Shown here: positions 1-6,584 of the stretch, piece by piece | Position numbering within the stretch: the stretch's first letter is position 1 | Layout of the letters: each line of letters starts with the position of its first letter | From: JAVBOD01 sp031551045 | Lineage (GTDB): Bacteria > Bacteroidota > Bacteroidia > Bacteroidales > UBA932 | Length of the DNA stretch: 41,861 nt | Direction of reading: 5' to 3' | NCBI GenBank assembly: GCA_031551045.1 | Contig: JAVBOD010000078.1 | Span: forward strand, 1-41,861 | Notes under the pieces: model-generated | What the model saw: the letters and a program-made list of their open reading frames with translations, nothing else | Databases searched by the model: none | Told to the model about the DNA's origin: nothing | Translations under genes and position numbers: made by a program

Positions 1-52
1 ATTAAAAAGTTAAAGAAGGATATTTGATATTTAAAGTTCAAAAATACAAAAA

Positions 53-68
53 TGTTCCACGTGGAACA
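53..68. promoter_or_regulatory. parS-like ParB-binding palindrome, site 1
   Basis: Perfect 16-bp palindrome TGTTCCACGTGGAACA. It closely matches the widely conserved parS consensus (TGTTTCACGTGAAACA). It is intergenic and is followed at about 76-97 by a decayed piece of the dispersed repeat. Two more near-identical sites lie at 1574-1589 and 2672-2687. The match is seen directly; ParB binding is inferred. Confidence 0.6.
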
Positions 69-127
69 AATTATTATCGTCATTGTACGAGAAGCAATTT
101 TCAACTATTATGCTACATCCAAAATAC

Positions 128-402
128 AGATTGCTTCACTATGCTCGCAATGACGGGGATTCACACCGTCATTGCGAGGAGGAACGACGAAGCAATCTTA
201 TAATTATATTCTACCTTCAAGATACAGATTGCTCCACTTTGTTCGCAATGACGGGCATTCACAGCGTCATTGCGAGGAGGAACGACGAAGCAATCTTACA
301 ATCATAATTGCACTCACTTCAAAAGAAAACAGATTGCTTCGCTTGATTCGCAATAACGAGGAATCGGCACCGTCATTGCGAGGAGGAACGACGAAGCAAT
401 CT
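128..402. repeat. Dispersed palindromic repeat block, units 1-3
   Basis: Three imperfect inverted-repeat units at 128-198, 226-296 and 331-402. Each begins AGATTGCTTC, runs to CGCAATGACGG, and closes with CCGTCATTGCGAGGAGG...GAAGCAATCT, so each can fold into a long hairpin. Start-to-start spacing is about 98-105 bases. The spacers are related to each other, unlike CRISPR spacers. The block is repeated in diverged form at about 760-1028. Open frames across it translate only the repeat and should not be called genes. No other feature is seen in 1-422 apart from the parS-like site. Confidence 0.9.
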
Positions 403-422
403 CATAAATACATATTATAAAT

Positions 423-722
423 TTATAAATGCGTTACTGAATCCCATAGGTCATTCCATGCAGGATTAACAGCGTTGATTAAGTCTTCCTTCTTTTCACG
501 GCTACCAGCTTTAATTCTTTTCTCCTCGGCAATTGCAGCTTCTATATTCGGAAAGGTATTATAATAAACTAATTTCACACAACGATATTTTGAAGTAAAA
601 CTTTGGGGATGAGCCATCGTTTTATGTTCAAATATTCGAATATATAATTTTGAAGTAACGCCTGTGTAAAGAACCGTATTATTCACATTTGTCATAATAT
701 ATACAAATCCAACTTTGTTCAT
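423..722 (-). CDS. Small GIY-YIG domain nuclease
   Basis: A 99-residue protein made almost entirely of a GIY-YIG nuclease fold. The GIY part is seen as VYIMTN near residue 8 and the YIG part as YTGVT near residue 19. It has an Arg/His-containing stretch (residues 28-33) and the family's typical basic tail with EEKRIKAGSREKK. Single-domain members resemble YhbQ/UvrC-N-type proteins. They are predicted to cleave one DNA strand per active site, but their cellular role is generally unknown. The gene stands alone between two copies of a three-unit repeat block (128-402 and 760-1028), which hints at mobility or involvement with the repeats. Start is the ATG at 722; no clear promoter is seen. Family assignment is firm, role is not. 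Confidence 0.85.
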   Translation of the reverse strand: MNKVGFVYIMTNVNNTVLYTGVTSKLYIRIFEHKTMAHPQSFTSKYRCVKLVYYNTFPNIEAAIAEEKRIKAGSREKKEDLINAVNPAWNDLWDSVTHL

Positions 723-759
723 ATTGTTTGAGTTTTAATGATTTTTAAAATTATGTTTC

Positions 760-1028
760 ACTTCTTTCGCAATGACGGGGATTCACACCGTCATTGAAAG
801 GAGGAAATAAGAAATAATCTCATAACCACATTCTACATTCAAAATACAGATTGCTTCACTTCGTTCGCAATGACGAGGATTCGCACCGTCATTGCGAGGA
901 GGAACGACGAAGCAATCTCATAGTCATAATTACACTCACTTCAAAAGAAAACAGATTGCTTCGCTATGCTCGCAATGACGGGAAATCGGCAGCGTCATTG
1001 CGAGCATAACGAAGCGATGAAGCAATCC
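760..1028. repeat. Dispersed palindromic repeat block, units 4-6 (copy of units 1-3)
   Basis: Unit 4 (about 760-816) is degraded. Units 5 (848-918) and 6 (953-1028) are well preserved. The spacers match those of the first block: ATTCTACATTCAAAATACAG against ATTCTACCTTCAAGATACAG, and a shared CACTCACTTCAAAAGAAAAC. The whole block is therefore a diverged direct duplication of 128-402 with the GIY-YIG gene between the copies. Confidence 0.9.
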
Positions 1029-1041
1029 CATTCCGGTTCCG

Positions 1042-1276
1042 AGATTGCTTCACTTCGTTCGCAATGACGGACACACACATTAGCATTGCGAACGAAGCAG
1101 AGTGTGCAACCGTCTTATACCAATATGAACCACCTTTTAATCCAATCTATTTCCGGTATAATGCCGATGCTACAAATGTTTAGGCCAATGTAATTGGACT
1201 ATTACATTTGTCAAATCGGTATTACCAATCAATCTATTCTCCCAATATCCGGTTGCTTCGTATTACTCGTAATGAC
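1042..1276. repeat. Partial repeat units and intergenic tail
   Basis: A half-unit at 1042-1070 (AGATTGCTTCACTTCG...AATGACGG) is followed by a short fragment with GCATTGCGAACGAAGCA. A decayed half-unit lies at about 1252-1276. Between them, 1172-1211 contains a nested inverted repeat (ACAAATG...CATTTGT enclosing AATGTAAT...ATTACATT). This could be a weak 3'-end hairpin for mnmG, which ends at 1310 on the minus strand. No gene is seen here. Confidence 0.6.
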
Positions 1277-1309
1277 AATTGCAATTCTGAAAATAGAACA
1301 TGTGGAACA

Positions 1310-3538
1310 CTAACGACCGAAATAAACAAGAAGGACAGAGATATCGGCTGGCGATACTCCGGGAATACGAGATGCCTGTCCGATAGTTTCCGGACGATGC
1401 CGTTTTAGTTTTACTCTTGACTCAAAAGAGAGTGATGAGAGTTTGTCGAAATCGAAGTTAGAAGGAATATGTACATTTTCCAGCCTATTCATTTTATCGG
1501 CCAGCTGTCGTTCGCGATTGATGTACCCGCTGTACTTAATCAAAATTTCCACCGCTTCAATTATTTCCGAAGATGTTCCACGTGGAACATCGGGAAGAAG
1601 AATAAGATTGCTTCGCTTCGCTCGCAATGACGGAGCATCCGTTGGAAATGCCGAGGTAGATTGCTTCGCTTCGCTCGCAATGACGGATGCTTCGCTCGCA
1701 ATGACGGGTACTTCATTTGTGGCGACGGGAGCTTCGCTTACAATATCGGGCAGTCCATTCGCAATGACGGCTTCATAATAATCCTTCAATGAAAATTCGG
1801 GACGCACAACAATGTCGATGAATTTCCGGCTCTGATTAATGGGAGCCGAGTTGATGGCCTCCAAGTAGGGATTAATATTTTCCGGTTTTATAGAAGTGTC
1901 TTTTATAAAAGCGAGAATCTCTTCTATAATTTTTTTCTTTTCCGTTAATTGCTCGTAGCGCTCGGCAGATGCCAGCCCACGTTGGTATGACAATTCTGTC
2001 AGTCGCATGTCGGCATTGTCTTGCCGGAGCAAAATCCGGTATTCTGCCCGCGAGGTAAACATGCGGTAAGGCTCATCTACTCCCTTTGTCACAAGGTCAT
2101 CAATCAACACTCCGATATACGCTTGATCGCGATGCAGTACTAATTCCGGTTTTTCATGAATCTTCAAGTGCGCATTTATTCCGGCCATCAAGCCCTGCGC
2201 CGCCGCTTCTTCATATCCGGTCGTTCCATTAATCTGCCCGGCGAAATAAAGATTCTCTATCCGCTTCGTTTCCATCGTATGTTTTAATTGCACCGGCGGA
2301 AAATAGTCGTACTCGATAGCATAACCCGGACGAAAAATTTCCACCTTTTCCAATCCTTCTACGGCTCGAAGCGCTCTGAGTTGAATATCTAAAGGTAGCG
2401 ATGAGGAGAATCCTTGTATATAATATTCGTGAGTGTTCCATCCTTCGGGTTCCAAAAAAAGCTGATGACTATCTTTATCTGCAAATGTCCGGAGTTTATC
2501 CTCTATACTCGGACAGTAGCGCGGACCGATTCCTTTGATTGTTCCTGAGAAAAGCGGAGAATCGGCAAAGCCTTCGCGTAGGATATCGTGAACTTTTTTT
2601 GAAGTATAGGCAATGTAGCAAGGAAGTTGAGGTTGAATTTCTGATTCCTGATTACCGATTCCTGAGTCCGATGTTTCACGTGGAACATCGGGATGAAGAA
2701 GATTGCTTCGCTCCGCTTGCAATAACGCATGGCCTGCTCGCGATAACGGAGACTTTATTTGTAAGGAGGAGGTAGTAGATTGCTTCGCTTCGCTCGCAAT
2801 GACGAATGGCCCTTTCGCAATGACGGAGGCTTCGCCTGCAATAACGGAAGTGTTCAAATAAGAAAATCGCGAGGGAGGATTATCGCCTTCCTGTTTTTGC
2901 AGTTTTGAAAAATCAACGGTGCGGCCATCGATGCGGGCAGGAGTTCCTGTTTTCATCCGGCCGACTTCAAACCCGAGTTCACGGAGTTGCTCCGAAATTC
3001 CATAAGAAGCCGCATCACCCATTCGCCCTCCGGAAATATGTGTTTTCCCGATATGAATTATCCCGTTTAGAAACGTCCCGTTAGTGAGCACCACGGCCTT
3101 TGCCCGGAATATAACATTTAAAACGGTGGAAACACCGACAAGTTTTTCATTTTCAAAGAGTAATCGGTTAACTTGATCTTGCCAGAAAAATAAATTGGGT
3201 GTATTTTCTAAAAGTTTTCGCCACTCAATAGAAAAAAGTGTACGGTCGCACTGCGCCCGCGGGCTCCACATGGCCGGGCCCTTGGAACGGTTGAGCATTC
3301 GAAATTGAATAGTGCTACTATCCGTCACAATTCCGCTATAGCCACCCAAGGCATCAATCTCCCGGACAATTTGACCTTTAGCAATACCACCCATGGCCGG
3401 ATTACAAGACATTTGTGCAAGCTTAGTCATATCCATAGTGATGAGCAAAACCTGTGAGCCCATATTTGCCGCCGCCGCCGCTGCTTCGCAACCGGCATGC
3501 CCCGCTCCTACTACAATAATATCAAACTCGCGCTGCAT
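1310..3538 (-). CDS. mnmG: tRNA uridine-5-carboxymethylaminomethyl modification enzyme MnmG with two in-frame repeat insertions
   Basis: FAD-dependent partner of MnmE, which installs cmnm5U at wobble position 34 of tRNAs. Seen: the dinucleotide motif GAGHAGCEAA (residues 11-20), conserved SCNPAMGG with Cys45, GPRYCPSIEDK with Cys342 (the second catalytic cysteine region) and the C-terminal GidA-associated domain from about residue 656. The protein is 742 residues, whereas the family is usually about 620-630. The excess is two segments (about residues 231-303 and 592-655) that translate the dispersed repeat (VIASEAKQS and LRAKRSNL strings) plus a parS-like site (DVPRETS, DVPRGTS). Family sequence resumes exactly after each (QLPCYIAYT; EIIEAVEILIKYSGYI). 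The start ATG lies 4 bases after the stop of the upstream AbiEii-like gene, so the two are probably cotranscribed. Confidence 0.96.
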   Translation of the reverse strand: MQREFDIIVVGAGHAGCEAAAAAANMGSQVLLITMDMTKLAQMSCNPAMGGIAKGQIVREIDALGGYSGIVTDSSTIQFRMLNRSKGPAMWSPRAQCDRTLFSIEWRKLLENTPNLFFWQDQVNRLLFENEKLVGVSTVLNVIFRAKAVVLTNGTFLNGIIHIGKTHISGGRMGDAASYGISEQLRELGFEVGRMKTGTPARIDGRTVDFSKLQKQEGDNPPSRFSYLNTSVIAGEASVIAKGPFVIASEAKQSTTSSLQIKSPLSRAGHALLQAERSNLLHPDVPRETSDSGIGNQESEIQPQLPCYIAYTSKKVHDILREGFADSPLFSGTIKGIGPRYCPSIEDKLRTFADKDSHQLFLEPEGWNTHEYYIQGFSSSLPLDIQLRALRAVEGLEKVEIFRPGYAIEYDYFPPVQLKHTMETKRIENLYFAGQINGTTGYEEAAAQGLMAGINAHLKIHEKPELVLHRDQAYIGVLIDDLVTKGVDEPYRMFTSRAEYRILLRQDNADMRLTELSYQRGLASAERYEQLTEKKKIIEEILAFIKDTSIKPENINPYLEAINSAPINQSRKFIDIVVRPEFSLKDYYEAVIANGLPDIVSEAPVATNEVPVIASEASVIASEAKQSTSAFPTDAPSLRAKRSNLILLPDVPRGTSSEIIEAVEILIKYSGYINRERQLADKMNRLENVHIPSNFDFDKLSSLSFESRVKLKRHRPETIGQASRIPGVSPADISVLLVYFGR
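1574..1589. promoter_or_regulatory. parS-like palindrome, site 2, inside mnmG
   Basis: Perfect TGTTCCACGTGGAACA inside the second in-frame insertion of mnmG, where it encodes part of DVPRGTS on the minus strand. It is followed 15 bases later by a repeat half-unit (1605-1633). The surrounding CATCGGGA and GAAGAA context is shared with site 3, so palindrome and repeat seem to have been inserted as one piece. Confidence 0.6.
1605..1708. repeat. Dispersed repeat units inside mnmG (second insertion)
   Basis: Half-units AGATTGCTTCGCTTCG...CAATGACGG at 1605-1633 and 1658-1686, then a shorter TGCTTCGCTCGCAATGACGG at 1688-1707. On the mnmG strand they are read in two different frames, giving LRAKRSNL and VIASEAKQS, with no stop codon. 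Confidence 0.9.
2672..2687. promoter_or_regulatory. parS-like palindrome, site 3, inside mnmG
   Basis: TGTTTCACGTGGAACA, one base off a perfect palindrome, with flanks that extend the symmetry (CCGA on the left, TCGG on the right). It lies in the first in-frame insertion of mnmG, encoding part of DVPRETS, and is followed by a repeat half-unit starting at 2700. Confidence 0.6.
2700..2849. repeat. Dispersed repeat units inside mnmG (first insertion)
   Basis: Half-units at 2700-2727 and 2777-2804 (AGATTGCTTCGCT...), plus three shorter CGATAACGG / CGCAATGACGG / TGCAATAACGG fragments. All are open in the mnmG frame and add about 70 residues to the protein. Confidence 0.85.
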
Positions 3539-3542
3539 AAAT

Positions 3543-4169
3543 TTACGAAAAGTCAGTATCTAAAATCATCTTTTCTATAGTAGTTTTTATAGTATCCCAA
3601 TTAACATCTATGAACATCTTGGGCATTGGATTTAATTCTGCATCATCAAAATAAGTCAAACTACGAAGCAACGTAAATGAAGTATAATCCGGATATTTTG
3701 TTGTATAAAATTTAAACATTTCGCTAAAAGAAAAATGTTGCAATAAAAAATAAAGGTCAATAAAATCTTTTCGAGTTCCTCCATTAGTAATTGCTGCTAA
3801 TTTCATTGCCGCGATATCTTTCATCCCAGCCAATTTTACATTATTAATTTCAATGGGAGGTTGAATCCATGCATAAGGAAGAGTCACTATATCAACCTTT
3901 ATATTGTTTATCATAAAGATTTTTATAGTTTTTGAATTCATCTTCATTTCCACTAAAAAGCCTCTTTCCCTCAACTCATCCATCAGTTGAATTCCTACCA
4001 TATTATCGTCAAGCGTTCCAAAAAAATCTAAATCATCTGACTTCCTATGACCTATTTGCAAAGCAAGCGAAGTACCACCTACTAATCGCAAATTAGATAA
4101 GAGAGGTATTTTCTGCAACTCCTTTAAGAGTACCAAGGTGCTTTCTTCGACTGTATAAGTTCGTAACAT
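3543..4169 (-). CDS. AbiEii/AbiGii-type nucleotidyltransferase, putative toxin
   Basis: A 208-residue protein with the nucleotidyltransferase signature of the AbiEii toxin family. LVGGTSLALQIGHRKSDDLDFFG carries the GGTS motif (31-34) and the metal-binding D46-x-D48 pair. A later GMKDIAAMKLAAI stretch and RKDFIDLYFLL motif complete the pattern. Characterised members of this superfamily transfer nucleotides to tRNA acceptor ends and block growth; this activity is inferred here. The ATG at 4169 lies inside the end of the upstream DUF6922 gene (46-base overlap), a typical coupled toxin-antitoxin layout. The stop is 4 bases before mnmG, so mnmG expression is probably tied to this module. Confidence 0.85.
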   Translation of the reverse strand: MLRTYTVEESTLVLLKELQKIPLLSNLRLVGGTSLALQIGHRKSDDLDFFGTLDDNMVGIQLMDELRERGFLVEMKMNSKTIKIFMINNIKVDIVTLPYAWIQPPIEINNVKLAGMKDIAAMKLAAITNGGTRKDFIDLYFLLQHFSFSEMFKFYTTKYPDYTSFTLLRSLTYFDDAELNPMPKMFIDVNWDTIKTTIEKMILDTDFS

Positions 4170-4429
4170 CTAAATTTATTTTTCGGCGTATGTGTCATTA
4201 AGGCTATAAAAGACAATGATTCCGGGAACATACTTCGTATTCCTAAGGCGATATCTCTTAATCGATCTATTCCATAATAGTTACGAATCAACAGCCAATC
4301 GTTCATTTGTCCATAATCCAAAACACGCTCTACTACAAATGCAGTATGTATTTCCATATCTACATCGGCAACATCCACATCCCAAAACAGATTGGTTGAA
4401 AAAGGTAATTTATCGGCTGTTGTGCTCAT
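4124..4429 (-). CDS. DUF6922-like protein, putative antitoxin partner of the AbiEii-like toxin
   Basis: A 101-residue protein with the pattern NLFWDVD...VERVLDYGQMNDW...YGIDRLRDIA...FIALMTHTPKNKFRCYE, which I recognise as the DUF6922 family. Members are commonly encoded immediately before nucleotidyltransferase-type toxins. The 3' end overlaps the toxin gene by 46 bases in another frame, implying translational coupling. A dispersed repeat half-unit lies only 12 bases upstream of the ATG (4441-4476), in the expected promoter/leader region. The antitoxin role is inferred from position and size. Confidence 0.7.
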   Translation of the reverse strand: MSTTADKLPFSTNLFWDVDVADVDMEIHTAFVVERVLDYGQMNDWLLIRNYYGIDRLRDIALGIRSMFPESLSFIALMTHTPKNKFRCYELIQSKKAPWYS

Positions 4430-4440
4430 ATTATTTCGTT

Positions 4441-4476
4441 AGATTGCTTCGTTGCTACGCTTCTCTCGTAATGACG
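4441..4476. repeat. Dispersed repeat half-unit upstream of the toxin-antitoxin pair
   Basis: AGATTGCTTCGTTGC...CTCGTAATGACG, a slightly enlarged half-unit with an extra GCTACG. It fills most of the gap between the TonB/anti-sigma-like gene and the DUF6922 gene. Confidence 0.8.
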
Positions 4477-4510
4477 TTTTTCATTCATAATCTGCAAATA
4501 TACGAAAATG

Positions 4511-5908
4511 TTATCGCAAGTCGATATTCAAAGGAATCGTACATTTTACCGGAACCGGTTTGCCTGCTTGTTTCCCCGGTGTCCAAAGAGGAGAAGAATT
4601 CACCACCCGCAACGCCTCGGCATCTATAAGAGATTCTACACTTTTTATGACTATAGCATTAATAAGTTTACCATCACCTGCTATCACAAATTTAATATAA
4701 ACCTTTCCCTGTATAGCACTCTCCCTATGAACTTCCGGATAAACCAATCTATCCTGCACCCAGTCAATAAATGTTTTTAGGCTATCGCTTCCCATGAATT
4801 TCGGCTTTTCTTCGACAACGGCATAGGGATAAACATCTTCCGGAATATTTCCAAGTTTTGATTGCTCCGGCGGCTTCACAACGGGCACCGCTCCGGTCGT
4901 TCGAGTACGCTTTTTCGAACCATAACCGGTAACCACTACTTCCTGGAGGGAAACGACATCCGGCGAAAGCGCCAACAAAAGTTGTTTCGAAGTATCGCGA
5001 ACACTTACAGTCATGGGTTGGTATCCCATAAAAGATGCCTGTAATTGTTTATCGAAATCCTCCACGGCTATGGCGAATTTTCCATCGGCATCCGTCAATG
5101 CCGCGTTCTTCGTTCCGATTTGCGTAATCACCGCACCCGGAAGTGCAACGCCGGTTTCATCCAAAATTTTCCCTTTAATAATTTTCGGATAAGCAGCCGT
5201 AAGTTTATCGAAAGTTATTACCGGCTGAGCGACAGCCATGGCCAAGGTTTCTTTTTTAGCAACAGGAAGGGAGGATTCGTTAATAATTAAATCGCTTTCT
5301 ATTAAATGATTAGATTGCTTCGCTCCGCTCGCAATGACGGATGCTTCGCTCTTAATGACGGACGTTTCGCTCGCTATGGCGAGCGCTTCGTTCGTGGCAA
5401 GTGGTTTCGTCCGCAATGACGAGGCATTATCGGCCAAGAGCGCATTGTTAGCGTTATTGCTCAGCGTAACAACATCGCGCACTACCGGATGATGCGGGGA
5501 TTTTTTCCGTACAGGCAAATGCGCCTGTGTGACCGGAATAACATCCTCGTCCAAATCAATAGCCGGCGCTCGCTGCATTTCTTCAAACATACTCAAGTAT
5601 TGGCGGTGCTTCAGCTCCTTGTAAACAAACGGCGAGAGTATCAAGAAAAACATGATGGCGGCCGCCACGGCCAACAAATAATTCGTCCACTTATAGCTCC
5701 GCCTGCGAGGTTTTCCGGCCTTTCCGGCCTCCAACTGCACAAGGCCACGCAATTCGTCAATCGCCTGCCCGTGCTCCCCGCTTTGTTCAAAACCTTCGAG
5801 TGCATCGGCTAAAAACGGATCGTTGAGCGATTCGCGCTCCAAACGGTGCGCCCGCTTACCGCGTTGCTTGCCTTTAGCATAATCCAATATGTCGGATTCT
5901 TTTGTCAT
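4511..5908 (-). CDS. Anti-sigma-like TonB C-terminal domain protein with in-frame repeat insertion
   Basis: A 465-residue inner-membrane protein. Residues 1-75 are cytoplasmic and resemble the short anti-sigma-type N-termini found beside Bacteroidetes sigma factors. One membrane segment lies at 76-97. A carboxypeptidase-regulatory-like beta domain spans about 244-313 (KGKILDETGVALPGAV...DADGKFAI). Then comes a SusC-like string EVVVTGYGSKK (323-333), and a TonB C-terminal domain from about 377 (YPEVHRESAIQGKVYIKFVI...WTPGKQAGKPV). It starts 12 bases after the stop of the ECF sigma gene, so it is probably the sigma regulator or an energy transducer in the same operon. Residues about 163-200 translate the dispersed repeat (SVIKSEASVIASGAKQS) in the periplasmic linker. 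Domain calls are good; the sigma-regulating role is inferred. Confidence 0.85.
   Translation of the reverse strand: MTKESDILDYAKGKQRGKRAHRLERESLNDPFLADALEGFEQSGEHGQAIDELRGLVQLEAGKAGKPRRRSYKWTNYLLAVAAAIMFFLILSPFVYKELKHRQYLSMFEEMQRAPAIDLDEDVIPVTQAHLPVRKKSPHHPVVRDVVTLSNNANNALLADNASSLRTKPLATNEALAIASETSVIKSEASVIASGAKQSNHLIESDLIINESSLPVAKKETLAMAVAQPVITFDKLTAAYPKIIKGKILDETGVALPGAVITQIGTKNAALTDADGKFAIAVEDFDKQLQASFMGYQPMTVSVRDTSKQLLLALSPDVVSLQEVVVTGYGSKKRTRTTGAVPVVKPPEQSKLGNIPEDVYPYAVVEEKPKFMGSDSLKTFIDWVQDRLVYPEVHRESAIQGKVYIKFVIAGDGKLINAIVIKSVESLIDAEALRVVNSSPLWTPGKQAGKPVPVKCTIPLNIDLR
5312..5421. repeat. Dispersed repeat cluster inside the TonB/anti-sigma-like gene
   Basis: One clear half-unit at 5312-5340 (AGATTGCTTCGCTCCGCTCG...), followed by four progressively degraded GCTTCGCTC...AATGACGG-like fragments to 5421. 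All are open in the host frame. Confidence 0.85.
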
Positions 5909-5920
5909 ATACGCTTTTCG

Positions 5921-6502
5921 TTAAGCACTTAGTATGTGTTTATTTTCCAAACAAATTTTCAAATTCCGCTTTCCGTTTTGTATAAAACTTTTCACTTTGT
6001 TCAAATCGTTTCCCGTGACATCACTCACTTCCTTATAGGAAAGTTCTTCCATAAAAAACTTTACCACAGCTTGTTTCTGATGCGGCGGCAAAGCTTCGAT
6101 ACATTCGTTCAGCGCCTGCAATTTATGTTCGTCTTCCAGCACTTTATCAAGATGAAATTCGTCGGTAAATTCCATAAATTTTTCTTCGAAATTCACGGCC
6201 TTTTTTTCCGAAGTATGTTTTCGAAGGCGCATCAGGCAATGATTTTTGCTTACCACATAGAGCCACGATTTGAATGTCTGCACATCGTGTTGCATCACTT
6301 TCGCAGCCACTTCTTCAAAAATCTGCATCACGCTGTCCTTCGCATCGGCTTCGTTCTTCAGATATTTGAGGCACAAACCATATACCAAAGAAATATAACG
6401 GTCGTACAAGTAGCCGAACACCGCCATATCAGCCGTTTTCCGATACTCTGCCAGCAACTCTTCGTCGTTTTTTGAAGAGGTATTTTTAGGCAAATGCAAC
6501 AA
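5921..6502 (-). CDS. ECF-type RNA polymerase sigma factor
   Basis: A 193-residue sigma-70 family protein of extracytoplasmic-function type. Region 2 is seen as FGYLYDRYISLVYGLCLKYLKNEADAKDSVMQIFEEV (about 29-66) followed by FKSWLYVVSKNHCLMRLRK. Region 4 is seen as ALPPHQKQAVVKFFMEELSYKEVSDVTGNDLNKVKSFIQNGKRNL (about 138-182). No ATG is available at the family-consistent start. The frame opens with two TTG codons (6502, 6499), and an in-frame TGA lies two codons upstream of the first. A TAnnTTTG promoter is present at 6550-6557. It leads the operon with the TonB/anti-sigma-like gene and is divergent from the von Willebrand A gene. Confidence 0.92.
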   Translation of the reverse strand: MLHLPKNTSSKNDEELLAEYRKTADMAVFGYLYDRYISLVYGLCLKYLKNEADAKDSVMQIFEEVAAKVMQHDVQTFKSWLYVVSKNHCLMRLRKHTSEKKAVNFEEKFMEFTDEFHLDKVLEDEHKLQALNECIEALPPHQKQAVVKFFMEELSYKEVSDVTGNDLNKVKSFIQNGKRNLKICLENKHILSA

Positions 6503-6549
6503 ATTTCAATTTTTTTTATGGAATGATGGAATATTCTGCATCCTATTGG

Positions 6550-6557
6550 CAAATGTA
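6550..6557 (-). promoter_or_regulatory. -7 promoter element for the sigma factor operon
   Basis: On the minus strand reads TACATTTG, matching the Bacteroidetes TAnnTTTG element. Expected transcription start is near 6543, about 40 bases ahead of the TTG start at 6502. A convincing -33 TTTG was not found. Confidence 0.45.
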
Positions 6558-6584
6558 GAAAATTAACACGAAAAACCAGAGATT

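Noticed and set aside
128..402. Regularly spaced repeats resembling a CRISPR array
   Set aside because: Repeat units are about 71 bases, internally inverted and variable; the spacers are short and related to one another, and no cas genes are present.
83..420. Open frames encoding RHCEEERRSNL / LLRFARNDG-type peptides
   Set aside because: They are translations of the dispersed repeat, with no start signals or conserved domains.
1208..1408. Plus-strand open frame across the mnmG 3' end
   Set aside because: Mostly antisense to mnmG and repeat remnants; no family similarity.
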